Source: Methanobacteriota archaeon (lineage in GTDB: Archaea; Halobacteriota; Methanosarcinia; Methanosarcinales; Methanosarcinaceae). Taken from it: DNA of 64,000 bases. Shown here in pieces: positions 55,314-64,000 of this stretch; within the stretch, counting starts at the first letter, position 1, and each line of letters begins with the position of its first letter. The position numbers were made by a program, and so were the translations under genes. The stretch spans positions 1 through 64,000 of the forward strand of contig JAENYU010000003.1 of the NCBI GenBank assembly GCA_016841625.1, written 5' to 3'. Under the pieces are notes generated by a model. That model made no database searches. It saw only the letters and a list, made by a program, of their open reading frames with translations, and was not told the origin of the DNA.

Positions 55314-55850
55314 CTGCTCTGTCCTCTGGTAGTACTCGGCTGTACTCTACTGGAATCGTTACACAGGTTATGCTCATCCGTATAAAACGTTTATCCAAAA
55401 CATTCTTTTATAATATAGATTTCACGGTAAAGTTTCCTGAAAATAAGCTTGCCCCAAAGAATGAAAAAAAGGAGGATAAAAAAGAGAAAGAAAAAGAAAA
55501 AAAGGAGTAAAGAAAGAGAGAAAGGAAGTGAGTAAAGAGGAGAGAAAGGAAAAGGGACAGGAAGATATTATCTCTCACACAGAAATTTTATTTTTTGAAA
55601 GATGGCGAGGAGAGATGTTTATAAAAAATGATATTACCCCTGGTAATGAAGATACGGGAACAATTATATAGCGGGAGTAATTTAATAGAAACAGACGCAT
55701 GATTCATAAATATAATATTATCGAAGTTATACTATAGTACTTTAAAATAGATAATATCAGAGCCGAAACAATCAGGCTGATAACATCGGGAAACCGATAA
55801 TTCCCCAACTACTGACGATACAGTAATTATTCCAAAAAAAGAGGATTCAA
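55314..55850. other. Divergent spacer with purine-rich tract
   Basis: No supportable gene. A nearly pure A/G tract on the plus strand spans about 55455-55560. AT-rich sequences on both sides of it probably hold the hisG promoter (minus) and the SAM synthetase promoter (plus, for example near 55660-55750). Confidence 0.5.
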
Positions 55851-57047
55851 ATGGCCCGAAATATCAAAGTAGAACAGCTCATACAAACCCCTGTCGAGAA
55901 GCAGCAGATCGAGCTTGTGGAACGCAAAGGGATAGGGCACCCAGACAGCATCTCGGACGGTCTGGCAGAAGCCGTAAGCCGCGCCTTATGCAAGGAGTAC
56001 ATAGAAAAATGCGGGGTTGTGCTCCACCACAACACCGATGAAACCCAGATCGTGGCAGGAAGATCCCACCCCAAATTCGGCGGAGGAGAAATTCTGCAGC
56101 CCATCTACATCCTCCTCGTTGGCAGGGCCACAAAAGAGTTTGAAGGCGTCGAGCTTGCCACGGAATCCGTGGCTCTCAAGGCTGCCCGGGATTACCTGAG
56201 AAACACCGTCGTAAACCTTGATCAGGAAAGGGACGTTATTCTGGACTGCAAACTCGGGACAGGGTCTTCGGACCTCAGGGATGTCTTCCGCCGGGACAGA
56301 GTTCCGGTTGCAAACGACACTTCCTTTGGGGTAGGGCACGCTCCGTTTTCAGAACTTGAGAACATTGTCTACAACGCCGAAAGGCAGCTTATTACCGACC
56401 TGAAAACCAAAATCCCCGGTATTGGCGAAGACATCAAGGTAATGGGGCTCAGGGACGGAGACGACATCACCCTTACCACCTGCTGCGGCATGGTAGGAAG
56501 GTATGTGGACGACCTGGACCACTATATAAGCATTAAGGAAGAAATGAAGACCTACGTGGAAGACGTCTCCAGCCGCTATACGGAAAGAAACGTGGAAGTC
56601 CAGATCAACACCGCCGACGACCTGAAAACGGGAAGTGTTTTCCTAACCGTCACCGGGACCTCGGCTGAGATGGGAGACGACGGTTCGGTGGGCCGTGGAA
56701 ACCGCTGCAACGGGCTTATCACCCCGAACAGGCCCATGAGCATGGAAGCCACCAGCGGGAAGAACCCGATCAACCACATCGGAAAGATCTATAACCTTCT
56801 CTCCACCCAGATGGCAAAGGACATTGTAAAGGAAGTCCCCGAGGTACATGACATTTACATCAGGCTGCTCTCCCAGATCGGAAAGCCCATTGACCAGCCC
56901 CTGGTGGCAAGTGCCCAGATCATCCCCGAAGACGGTACTTCTTTCTCAAAGGTTAAAGCCGAAGCTGAAGCTGTCATGGACGACTGGCTTACCAACGTGA
57001 CAAAAATCACCGATATGGTTGTAAAAGGAGAACTTGATACTTTCTGA
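55851..57047 (+). CDS. mat: S-adenosylmethionine synthetase (archaeal type)
   Basis: A 398-residue archaeal MAT, which makes SAM from methionine and ATP and differs strongly from the bacterial enzyme. Seen: [19 protein letters not shown] near residue 24, [14 protein letters not shown] near 57, and [20 protein letters not shown] near 280 followed by the [11 protein letters not shown] segment. It is monocistronic with a strong terminator. Confidence 0.96.
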   Translation: MARNIKVEQLIQTPVEKQQIELVERKGIGHPDSISDGLAEAVSRALCKEYIEKCGVVLHHNTDETQIVAGRSHPKFGGGEILQPIYILLVGRATKEFEGVELATESVALKAARDYLRNTVVNLDQERDVILDCKLGTGSSDLRDVFRRDRVPVANDTSFGVGHAPFSELENIVYNAERQLITDLKTKIPGIGEDIKVMGLRDGDDITLTTCCGMVGRYVDDLDHYISIKEEMKTYVEDVSSRYTERNVEVQINTADDLKTGSVFLTVTGTSAEMGDDGSVGRGNRCNGLITPNRPMSMEATSGKNPINHIGKIYNLLSTQMAKDIVKEVPEVHDIYIRLLSQIGKPIDQPLVASAQIIPEDGTSFSKVKAEAEAVMDDWLTNVTKITDMVVKGELDTF

Positions 57048-57062
57048 AAAAAATAAAGGAAG

Positions 57063-57095
57063 TAAAAAAGAACCTTCGGGTTCTTTACTATTTTT
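57063..57095 (+). terminator. UUCG-tetraloop terminator of the SAM synthetase gene
   Basis: An 8-bp stem (aaagaacc 57067-57074 with ggttcttt 57079-57086) is closed by ttcg and followed by a T run. Confidence 0.75.
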
Positions 57096-57264
57096 TACTC
57101 TTTTGCTTTACTTTCGACCTGATTTTATCCCGGCTTAGAGTTTAGCTCTGGCTTTACATGAAATCATTTTCGACCAGCCTATTTTTAATCAGTCGTTTTC
57201 GACCAGCTATTTTTAACCAGCCTTTTTAACAGGACTATAGGCTATGAAACTTTACCGGGCGTAT

Positions 57265-57606
57265 TCAGACCACTTCTACATTCAACCTGTACTTTTCCTC
57301 GCCTCCGAAGCGATAAATAGTATACTTCCCCTCGATTTTCCAGGACCCCTTTTCTATGGCCTCATATTCCCACTCATGAACTCCGGGCACCGTAGTCGTA
57401 TCCAGGATATCCGGGGTAAACTTGTCCCTGAGCAGCTTGAGGCCCTTGCCTGCCTTCATTTCCCAGACGGTATGAGCAGAGTGTTCTTTCTCCTTGCTGT
57501 AAAGATGTTCTGCGGGCTCATCCCGAAGTTTGATCAAAAAGGTCTCTCTGAAGTGAACAGTAACCGTGTCGTTATTGTTGGATTCTGTAAATATCTGGGC
57601 CACCAT
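57265..57606 (-). CDS. Chagasin/I42-like protease inhibitor family protein
   Basis: A 113-residue protein whose strand pattern fits the I42 (chagasin, amoebiasin) cysteine-protease-inhibitor fold. There is an N-terminal TVTVHFRETFLIKL strand pair, a TVWEM segment, and a C-terminal GVHEWEYEAIEKGSWKIEG then YTIYRFGG and YRLNVEVV. The usual NPTTGY loop is not conserved. No signal peptide is seen, so it should be cytoplasmic, unlike most relatives. The second ATG at 57606 is chosen as start; an upstream ATG adds 14 residues. Confidence 0.6.
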   Translation of the reverse strand: MVAQIFTESNNNDTVTVHFRETFLIKLRDEPAEHLYSKEKEHSAHTVWEMKAGKGLKLLRDKFTPDILDTTTVPGVHEWEYEAIEKGSWKIEGKYTIYRFGGEEKYRLNVEVV

Positions 57607-57838
57607 TTTCCCTATACCCCCTTGCGCACTGCGCAAAGTTTTGTACATTAATTATCTGTACCTTAATTATCTTATAGTCTCTGTAATATAGAAAAGTATG
57701 CCTGATATATATAAAAAATGTTAGGAAGAAATGCCCCTGAAAACCCTTTTTAGCGAAAAACATAAATACCATCCCCATATATGGAGATGGTGCTTGAAGC
57801 AGTGCAGCGCTTTGTAGCACTGGATAAGCATCCATCGT

Positions 57839-57950
57839 CCCGCCTTAACTCAGTGGTAGAGTGCGCGGCTGTAGTTCGGCCAATGCGAGTAAAATCGCAC
57901 ATTTCCGTGCAGGTACCGCGATGTCCCCGGTTCGAGTCTGGGAGGCGGGA
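57839..57950 (+). tRNA. tRNA-Tyr (anticodon GTA) with 40-base intron
   Basis: The acceptor stem cccgcct/aggcggg has the C1-G72 pair typical of archaeal tRNA-Tyr. The anticodon stem is cgcgg (57864-57868) with ccgcg (57916-57920), and the anticodon GTA is at 57871-57873. An intron (57875-57914) interrupts after position 37, the canonical site, and can fold with the anticodon stem as a splicing motif. Mature length is 72. CCA is not encoded. Ligation of the halves would need RtcB, encoded at 11.6 kb. Confidence 0.93.
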
Positions 57951-58065
57951 CTAAAACCCATAACATTCCCCAGTAAAGGGAATAGTCAACGGGAATATTT
58001 ATATACCGGAATGACATTTATGGTTTGCTCGCAACGCGGGCAAAAACGACTAAATCAATCGGAGA

Positions 58066-58138
58066 GTCCGGATAGTGTAGAGGCCTATCATGGAGCCCTG
58101 TCGAGGCTCCGACTCGGGTTCGAATCCCGGTCCGGGCG
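58066..58138 (+). tRNA. tRNA-Asp (anticodon GTC)
   Basis: A 73-base cloverleaf: acceptor gtccgga/tccgggc (one G-T pair), anticodon stem gagcc/ggctc with loop ctgtcga (GTC at 58100-58102), T loop ttcgaat, discriminator G. It lies 115 bases after tRNA-Tyr. Confidence 0.94.
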
Positions 58139-58681
58139 CTCATTTTTTTTCGCAACCTGAACTTTTGAAACAAATTTCTACTGAATCCATGGTTGACGAT
58201 TTCAATTAGGATTCGCTTTTTTTACCAAGAAGAGATTGTCAATTCGTTCATAAAAACCTTGACCTGTGAATTCAACCCACAAACTCCACCTACAAAATTC
58301 TGAAGACATGACTGTCTTTCCTCAAAAACAAAACTATGTAATACGAAAATAGTAATTTTGAGGAACAGGAACGTAACAAAGGCGGGAGACCGGGGGGAGG
58401 AGAGAAAAAACATTGAAGCAGGCTACGAAACTCCGGATGACAGCTGGGAAAAGATCAACAGTCTGAACCGGCACATAAAGTAAACGAGAGAAAAAAAAAT
58501 GAAGCTTGAAACCCGCAGCAGGAAAAAAGCGGAGAACAGGAACCCGACCCCGCAGAACAAATCTTCTACTTACCTTCGATTATCGAGGAATACTTCAACC
58601 ACGATTAGTACTGGATGCACAGAAACGAAATCCCGGACTTAACAATAACAACTTTATTCACAAACGCCAGAATAACCTTCC
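58139..58681. other. Spacer with possible coding debris
   Basis: About 540 bases with no intact gene. Two short stretches translate into protein-like peptides ending at stops (GYETPDDSWEKINSLNRHIK near 58423-58480, and EQEPDPAEQIFYLPSIIEEY near 58535-58600), in different phases. They may be remnants of a decayed gene; no family is recognised. Confidence 0.3.
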
Positions 58682-59851
58682 ATGACAGAACCGGAATTCA
58701 GCATTAAAGAAACCCTTGAAACTGCCGGAGCAGACGCATACCTTATGACAGGGGACATCCATTCCGCTGACATCTACTACGCAACCCGTTTCCTGGCTTC
58801 GGACGCTTTCGGATACCTGCAAACAGGAGAGGGAGAAGAAATCCTTTTTATTTCCGAGATGGAACGCGGGAGAGCCGAACTTGAGTCAAGGATTTCCGGG
58901 ATACGGACTTTGCAGGACTTCGGATACATGGAGAAAATCAAGGAGAAAAAGGATGGAGCCCTGGCTTATGCTGCCTGTCTTTCCGAACTGCTCTCGGAAA
59001 CAGGGGCAAAAAAAATCGCAGTACCCTATGATTTCCCTGTTTTTTACTCGAACTTCCTTGCCGAAGCAGGCTTCTCCATAGTCCCTGTAAAGAGCCCCTT
59101 CAGGAAGATGAGAAGCCAGAAAAAGCCCGAAGAGGTGGAGGCCGTCAAGCATGCCCAGAGAGCCGGAGAAAAGGCAATGGAGGCTGCCATAGAACTTATC
59201 AAGGGAGCAGAGGAGAAAGACGGAGTCCTCTACCACGAGGGAAAGGAGCTTACAGGAGAAAAGGTGCTCTCCGTGATAGACCACACCCTGCTGGACTTCG
59301 GCTGCGAGGCGGAAGAGACCATCGTATCCTGCGGAGAGGACACCTCAAACCCCCATGGGACCACCGCCGGGCCACTCAGGGCAAATGCCCCCATCATTCT
59401 GGACATCTTTCCCAGGAGCAAGAAAAAACGCTATTTTGCAGACATGACGCGCACCGTGCTCCGGGGAGAAGCTTCGGAAGAGTTGAAAGCCATATACGAA
59501 GCCGTACTTGCAGCGCAGGAGAAGGGGCTTGCGATGGTAAAAGCCGGAGTGTCTGCGACTGACGTCCACAATGCAGTCTGTAACGTGCTGGAGGAAAGGG
59601 GCTACGACACTTACCGGAGCGGGGCAAAGGTGGGCTTCACCCATTCCACGGGGCACGGAGTAGGGCTCGACATCCACGAACTCCCGGGAGTCGGGGAAAA
59701 CAGTACCGTGCTTGAAGAAGGAAATGTAATCACCGTCGAACCCGGGCTGTACTATCCGGGAATCGGAGGTATCCGGCTCGAAGACATGGTACTTGTGACC
59801 AAAAATGGCTGTGAGAACCTGACAAAATTAGAAAAGAACTTTGTATTATAA
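58682..59851 (+). CDS. M24-family Xaa-Pro peptidase
   Basis: A 389-residue metallopeptidase of the aminopeptidase P/prolidase type, which cleaves X-Pro bonds. The N-terminal creatinase-like domain runs to about residue 145, and the pita-bread domain follows. The five metal ligands are visible: Asp in IILDIFPRS, Asp in YFADMTRT, His in HSTGHGVGLDIHE, and Glu in TVEPGLYYPG and GIRLEDMVL. Genes before and after are also stand-alone. Confidence 0.92.
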   Translation: MTEPEFSIKETLETAGADAYLMTGDIHSADIYYATRFLASDAFGYLQTGEGEEILFISEMERGRAELESRISGIRTLQDFGYMEKIKEKKDGALAYAACLSELLSETGAKKIAVPYDFPVFYSNFLAEAGFSIVPVKSPFRKMRSQKKPEEVEAVKHAQRAGEKAMEAAIELIKGAEEKDGVLYHEGKELTGEKVLSVIDHTLLDFGCEAEETIVSCGEDTSNPHGTTAGPLRANAPIILDIFPRSKKKRYFADMTRTVLRGEASEELKAIYEAVLAAQEKGLAMVKAGVSATDVHNAVCNVLEERGYDTYRSGAKVGFTHSTGHGVGLDIHELPGVGENSTVLEEGNVITVEPGLYYPGIGGIRLEDMVLVTKNGCENLTKLEKNFVL

Positions 59852-59943
59852 CCCTGCTAATGATTTATATAAGGCATAATTATAGCCATTATATATTTAT
59901 TAAGTAGGGTTCAATTTTGTAATATTCAATCTGATCAAATTTT

Positions 59944-60084
59944 AGCTGACCAGATTCAACATTATTTAGTGATCAAATTCAACATTATTTAGTGATCAAA
60001 TTCAACATTATTCAGCTGACCAGATTCAACATTATTCAGCGGATCAAATTCAACATTATTCAACGGATCAAATTCAATCTCGTT
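59944..60084 (+). repeat. 23-24-base tandem repeat (6 degenerate copies)
   Basis: Units of the type agcggatcaaattcaacatt plus attc or attt follow one another directly. Variants alternate between gaccagattcaac and gatcaaattcaac. The array fills the spacer before the methionine aminopeptidase gene and includes its likely promoter region. Confidence 0.9.
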
Positions 60085-60142
60085 GACTTAACCGATATCA
60101 ATCTTATCAATTATTATTCGACCTATTTGAGCTGGAGTTAGC

Positions 60143-61033
60143 ATGACCGATAACGTGCAAAACAGGGAAGATATCCTTGAAAAATACAGGGAAGCGGGAA
60201 GGATCCTTAGCAAGGTTCGAGCCGAAGCCGTAGATATGGTAAAGGTAGGAGGCAGCCTGCTTGAAGTCGCGGAGTTTGTGGAAAACAAGACCATCGAACT
60301 TGGAGGAAAGCCGGCTTTTCCCTGTAACATCTCAAGAAACGAAGAGGCAGCCCACGCAACCCCGAAAGCGGGAGATACTGATGTCTTTGGGAAAGATATG
60401 GTAAAGCTGGACCTCGGCGTCCACATTGACGGGTACATTGCAGACTCTGCAGTTACGGTGGACCTGTCCGGAAACCCGGACATCGTGAAAGCCGCTGAAG
60501 CCGGGCTCCAGGCAGCCATCGATGCTGTCAGGCCGGGAGTCAGTACCGGGGAAATCGGAGATGCAATCGAAAAAGCCATCAGGAGCTATGACCTGACCCC
60601 CATCCTGAACCTCACTGGACACGGGCTTTCCCAGTATGAAGCGCATGACGACCCATCCGTCCCAAACAAACACGTGGAAGGAGGCATAGTCCTTAAAGAA
60701 GGAGACGTGCTAGCTATCGAGCCTTTTGCAACGGACGGGGTAGGCGCAGTCCATGATGGTTCCTGGACCGAGATCTACAGCCTGATCCAGAAAAAACCGG
60801 TCCGTATGCCGGCAGTTCGAAAAGTCCTGAAACAGGTTGAAGAGTACAGGACCCTGCCCTTTGCAAAACGCTGGCTTGAATCCGACAAGCTGGAATTTGT
60901 ACTCATCCAGCTCGAAAAAGCAAGAATCTTCCACGGTTACCCCGTCCTTCTGGAAAGCGGAGGGGGAATGGTAGCCCAAGCAGAACACACAATAATCGTA
61001 ACTGAAGACGGCTGTGAGGTCACAACAGAATAA
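60143..61033 (+). CDS. map: Methionine aminopeptidase (type II)
   Basis: A 296-residue enzyme that removes the starting methionine from new proteins. The metal ligands are seen in KLDLGVHIDGYIADSAVTVD (two Asp), GHGLSQYEAHDD (His), AIEPFATDG (Glu) and AQAEHTIIV (Glu). The segment between the fourth and fifth ligands contains the helical insertion that marks type II archaeal/eukaryotic enzymes. Confidence 0.95.
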   Translation: MTDNVQNREDILEKYREAGRILSKVRAEAVDMVKVGGSLLEVAEFVENKTIELGGKPAFPCNISRNEEAAHATPKAGDTDVFGKDMVKLDLGVHIDGYIADSAVTVDLSGNPDIVKAAEAGLQAAIDAVRPGVSTGEIGDAIEKAIRSYDLTPILNLTGHGLSQYEAHDDPSVPNKHVEGGIVLKEGDVLAIEPFATDGVGAVHDGSWTEIYSLIQKKPVRMPAVRKVLKQVEEYRTLPFAKRWLESDKLEFVLIQLEKARIFHGYPVLLESGGGMVAQAEHTIIVTEDGCEVTTE

Positions 61034-61100
61034 GCTGAAGAGGCTTAATAATGAAATTAAATAAAGAGCAAAGGTTGAAAAAATAAACAAAAGAAAAGAG

Positions 61101-61961
61101 TTGAGCACCTTGAAATTACAGCACCTCCTTTCAGCCTTCTTTGTAACGGCCGTCCTCTCAGTAACCCTTTTATCAGGACCCTGTGCCGCCTCCTTAGTAT
61201 GCAGCAACACCATCACCCTGGAAACCGGCGGTATGAACTGGGACTATGAAGAATGCATCACAGGCGAAGAGGCTATTTTCTTCAGGGAACTTATAGACAG
61301 GGAAACCGGCAACAACGACAGTTTCGTAAACGCCTGGGAAATCCGAAACATGGAACTTGAGCTCCGGGACGGGATGGAAAAATCCATTGAAAAAAAGCCC
61401 GATGTTAAGCTCAACGGTTCTTCAGAATCGGTAAAAGTCAGGGACGTGGAGTTCTGGCTCTCTGACGAAGCCCTGGGCACGACATCCAAGATAAAACCCA
61501 TCACAAACACCGCAAAGGTCACCTACAGCTTTGAAGAAGTAGACAAGGAAGAAGGGGAAAACGAAACTGAACCAGGCACCGGAATAGGCAATGAAACCGG
61601 TACTGAAACCAGTACTGAAACCAGCATCTGGTTTTTGGGTACCCCGGACTCGGAAGTGACCATATTCCTGCCTCCCGGATATGATGCAAGCAGGACAGAA
61701 GGACTGGAAGACAAAAGCGAGGATTTTGAAGAAAGCCGCAAGGTCCTGAAAGGTAGCTTTGACCCCGAGGGGGAAATGACCCTCTGGCTTTTGGAAAACA
61801 AAAGCTATGAGACGGCAGCCCTGATGGAGGATTTAAACGGAAGCGAAGTAATGGAAAATGGAACCCTCCCCGCCGAAGATCCGGAACCTGAAGAAACCCA
61901 GGCATCCGTCGGGTTTTTTGAGAACTTCCTCGGGCGGCTTTATCTGGGCCCAAAAGCTTAA
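61101..61961 (+). CDS. Secreted protein of unknown function
   Basis: A 286-residue protein with a signal sequence (LLSAFFVTAVLSVTLLSGPCAASL, near residues 9-32). A beta-rich acidic extracellular part follows, with a Glu/Thr/Gly-rich linker (near 160-178) and Asn-x-Ser/Thr sites. No C-terminal anchor is seen, and a lipobox-like cysteine is only weakly placed. The start is TTG, either 61101 or 61110; the latter leaves a more usual MKLQHLL signal. I do not recognise the family. It precedes a DUF1805 gene by 27 bases. Confidence 0.6.
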   Translation: MSTLKLQHLLSAFFVTAVLSVTLLSGPCAASLVCSNTITLETGGMNWDYEECITGEEAIFFRELIDRETGNNDSFVNAWEIRNMELELRDGMEKSIEKKPDVKLNGSSESVKVRDVEFWLSDEALGTTSKIKPITNTAKVTYSFEEVDKEEGENETEPGTGIGNETGTETSTETSIWFLGTPDSEVTIFLPPGYDASRTEGLEDKSEDFEESRKVLKGSFDPEGEMTLWLLENKSYETAALMEDLNGSEVMENGTLPAEDPEPEETQASVGFFENFLGRLYLGPKA

Positions 61962-61988
61962 TCAGGCTTGAAACATATTCTGAAAAAC

Positions 61989-62276
61989 ATGCTCATAGAA
62001 CAGGTAAAGCTAGAGAAAGGATGCGCCCTTGGCCTCTGTTTTAAAATGCAGAAATACCCCCTGCTGGTTCTCAACGCAGAGAAGGGATTCCTGATGTGCG
62101 GGTACCTTGACATCAATGCCGCAGAAGCCCTTGGAGATACCGCAGCAAAGGTAAAGGGCGTACAGAGTTTCGAGGACATGCTAAAGGCAAACGTTGTTGA
62201 AGCAACGCCGAAAGCCAGGGAACTTGGGGTCGAACCCGGAATGACAGGCAGGGAAGCCCTGGAGAAGATGTTTTAA
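61989..62276 (+). CDS. DUF1805 (YunC-like) protein
   Basis: A 95-residue protein of the DUF1805 family, with LLVLNAEKGFLMCGYLDINAAEALGD and a C-terminal ARELGVEPGMTGREALEKM. The family forms small alpha/beta oligomers of unknown function. The ATG at 61989 gives family length; a TTG at 61968 would add seven residues. Probably in one transcript with the secreted protein. Confidence 0.8.
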   Translation: MLIEQVKLEKGCALGLCFKMQKYPLLVLNAEKGFLMCGYLDINAAEALGDTAAKVKGVQSFEDMLKANVVEATPKARELGVEPGMTGREALEKMF

Positions 62277-62545
62277 ATCGAAAGTCTCCTTTTGAATCCC
62301 CTGTATTCTTTCGGCAAATTTTTTCCCAATCTGCCAGCAGTATTTTCCACTGCGTCTGGCAATTCAACTGCACAAGCTAAACTTCATTCCAGCCAACCAT
62401 ATCCAGCTTAGCCCAATTCCAGCTTAACCGCATTCCAGCAAAAATCATTACAGCCAAATTTCATTCCTTATGACTTTTACCGTTCTAACCGTACTCGTTT
62501 CAACCTTATTCTAACTATATTCATCAACCTAATCCCGGTCAATCC

Positions 62546-63586
62546 ATGTTATACGCATTTGAACTCTCAGGTGAACACGCAAAACTGCCCGCTGCCGAAG
62601 TCCTTGCCTGCCTTGAAATCGAAGGGCTGGAATGCAGAGTCCACTATCTTATGGACCAGTGCCTGGTGGTGGACATAACTGGCGAAGAAGCAGAGCTTGA
62701 AAAGGCCCTCAAGGGGCAGGTAACGGAAAGGCTCGCAATGACCCATCACATACTGAAGGTGATAGGGATCTCCGAAAGCAAGCCGGAAGCGATCCTGGAA
62801 CTTGCAGAAGCCTTCGAACCGGCCGGCTTTATCCGGGAAGGGCAAAACTTCGTAGTCCGGGCAAAAAGGATTAAACACCATGTTGACTTCCCGGGCGAGC
62901 CCCTGGAAAAAAAGATAGGGGGCTGCATCTACCGGAAAGGATTCCGGGCAAAGCTCGAAAACCCGGACATCAAATTCCGGCTTATCCTGAGCGAGAAAGC
63001 CGTGCTCGGAACCCTCCTCTCATCCGTGGACAGAAGCGCGTACGAAGCCAGGACCCCCCAGAACAAGCCTTTTTTCCACCCCGGCGTCCTTATGCCCAGG
63101 ATAGCCCGAGCCCTTGTGAACCTTTCCCGGGTACGGCCCGGAGAGCTCTTCCTTGATCCCTTCTGCGGCACCGCAGGCATCCTTGTGGAAGCCGGGCTCC
63201 TGGGAGCCAGGGTGATTGGAATTGACGCCCAGAAAAAACTCGTCCAGGGAGCACAGATGAACCTGGAAGCCTTCGGAACGGATTATGCCCTTATGGAAGG
63301 AGATGCCTGCAGGACCCCCCTGAAAGCCGAATCCGTAAACTCAGTCGTCACCGACCCTCCCTATGGGCGTTCGGCAGCCATCCTTGCAGAGTCCCTGGAA
63401 GTGCTTTATGCCGGCGCCCTTTCAGAAATTTACCGCGTCCTGAAGCCCGGTGGAATCGCTATTGTGGTCTCGGACAAGGCAGCGTTCGAATACGGGGAAA
63501 AGGCAGGCCTCAGGGTACTTGAAATCCATGCCCAACGAGTGCACCGCAGCCTTACCCGGACAATTACGATTTTTCAAAAAGATTAA
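62546..63586 (+). CDS. tRNA (guanine10-N2)-methyltransferase (Trm11/TrmG10 type)
   Basis: A 346-residue SAM-dependent methyltransferase that dimethylates G10 of archaeal tRNAs. The N-terminal half is a THUMP-containing RNA-binding region (about 1-150). The catalytic half has FLDPFCGTAGILVEAGLLG near residue 207, GIDAQKKLVQGAQMNL near 230, and the TDPPYGRS active-site motif near 270. Monocistronic. Confidence 0.92.
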   Translation: MLYAFELSGEHAKLPAAEVLACLEIEGLECRVHYLMDQCLVVDITGEEAELEKALKGQVTERLAMTHHILKVIGISESKPEAILELAEAFEPAGFIREGQNFVVRAKRIKHHVDFPGEPLEKKIGGCIYRKGFRAKLENPDIKFRLILSEKAVLGTLLSSVDRSAYEARTPQNKPFFHPGVLMPRIARALVNLSRVRPGELFLDPFCGTAGILVEAGLLGARVIGIDAQKKLVQGAQMNLEAFGTDYALMEGDACRTPLKAESVNSVVTDPPYGRSAAILAESLEVLYAGALSEIYRVLKPGGIAIVVSDKAAFEYGEKAGLRVLEIHAQRVHRSLTRTITIFQKD

Positions 63587-63647
63587 TGATCAAAAATAAA
63601 GGCTGGATGAAGGCAGGAATACGGATACAGAAAATTAGAAAGATAGA

Positions 63648-63683
63648 GGTGTTAGCAAAGGTGTTAGCAAAGGTGTTAGCAGA
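63648..63683 (+). repeat. 12-base tandem repeat (3 copies)
   Basis: The unit ggtgttagcaaa occurs at 63648 and 63660, and with one change at 63672, between two convergent genes. Confidence 0.85.
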
Positions 63684-63757
63684 AGTGTAAGTTATCTCCT
63701 CTATTAAGCAATCCTTCTTCCCTGAAAATCAGCTCTTATTTCCTGGAAAACAGTCCT

Positions 63758-64000
63758 TTATTCCTTGAAAATCAGTTCTTCGATCACTTCAGCCATTACC
63801 CTGTGCCTGAGGATATTCTTGTAGTTCTGTTCGTTTGCCCTCCGGATGGAGTAGCTGTCCTCTACCCATTCGATGGGGAAAGGATATTTAATTTCCTTGA
63901 GGGTCAGCCCGTGTGCAGGAGCAGGTTCGATTCCTTCTTCGTAGACTTCGGGGTTGAGCATCTGGAGCAGCCAGTCTTCATCCCTTACCCCGTTTCCTAT
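63758..64000 (-). CDS. truA: tRNA pseudouridine synthase A, C-terminal part (runs off the window)
   Basis: Only the last 80 or so codons are in the window; the gene continues past the right edge. The visible part, from IGNGVRDEDWLLQML through EPAPAHGLTLKEIKYPF, matches the C-terminal end of TruA. There, an IGxGxR helix and a APxxGLxL strand end the catalytic domain. An archaeal-type extension of about 40 residues follows. TruA makes pseudouridine at positions 38-40 of tRNA. Confidence 0.75.
   Translation of the reverse strand: MGNGVRDEDWLLQMLNPEVYEEGIEPAPAHGLTLKEIKYPFPIEWVEDSYSIRRANEQNYKNILRHRVMAEVIEELIFKE

Overview
The window reads as a chromosomal segment of a methanogenic archaeon of the order Methanosarcinales, most likely Methanosarcina. 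The main evidence is a complete eight-gene mtrEDCBAFGH operon for the membrane N5-methyl-tetrahydromethanopterin:coenzyme M methyltransferase. Supporting it are two beta-RFAP synthase paralogues (methanopterin synthesis), a Methanosarcina-type methyltransferase regulator (Msr/DUF1724), an FmdE-family protein, fibrillarin/Nop5, archaeal SAM synthetase, a tRNA with a canonical intron, and TATA-like promoters in AT-rich spacers. The window contains no intact insertion sequence, prophage or CRISPR array.

Layout. 0.4-3.3 kb: a sodium/solute symporter and a TIM-barrel sugar-phosphate isomerase-like protein. 4.2-9.1 kb: the mtr operon with a long AT-rich leader and a terminator. 9.1-16 kb: an orphan DNA-binding-like protein, the RNA ligase RtcB with its activator archease, a CDP-alcohol phosphatidyltransferase, a class II aldolase and tRNA-Thr. 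16.9-20 kb: a CobW-type GTPase between two paralogous small winged-helix proteins, then a ferredoxin. 20-28.6 kb: aspartate-semialdehyde dehydrogenase, LarC/LarB-like proteins, UMP kinase, an ABC export-like trio and ribose-1,5-bisphosphate isomerase. 28.8-31.1 kb: a non-coding element with 38-bp terminal inverted repeats, an Msr-type regulator, and two tandem copies of what looks like one small structured RNA with identical promoter spacing. 31.7-32.7 kb: FmdE-like and TrmO-like genes.

32.8-40 kb is the most unusual block: an exported, membrane-anchored CobN-like giant chelatase, an ExbD-like DUF2149 protein, an ExbB/TolQ-like channel and a DUF2162 membrane protein. Divergent from these is a winged-helix regulator whose C-terminus resembles the transcobalamin-like DUF4430 domain. 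Together they suggest a proton-driven cobalt/corrinoid handling system in an organism without an outer membrane.

40-45.5 kb: an operon linking two beta-RFAP synthases to Nop5 and fibrillarin, followed by a DUF2953/GerW-like pair. 45.8-52.9 kb: an XPD-like Fe-S helicase, two Fe-S flavoproteins flanking a nitroreductase, a type IV pilin-like protein and an FdhD homologue lacking the usual cysteine motif. 53-64 kb: hisG-hisA-hisB, SAM synthetase, a chagasin-like inhibitor, intron-containing tRNA-Tyr, tRNA-Asp, two M24 peptidases, a secreted protein, DUF1805, a TrmG10-type tRNA methyltransferase and the 3' end of truA. RNA processing and modification is a recurring theme (RtcB, archease, TrmO, Nop5, fibrillarin, TrmG10, TruA, three tRNAs). 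Many spacers carry short tandem repeats or purine-rich tracts.
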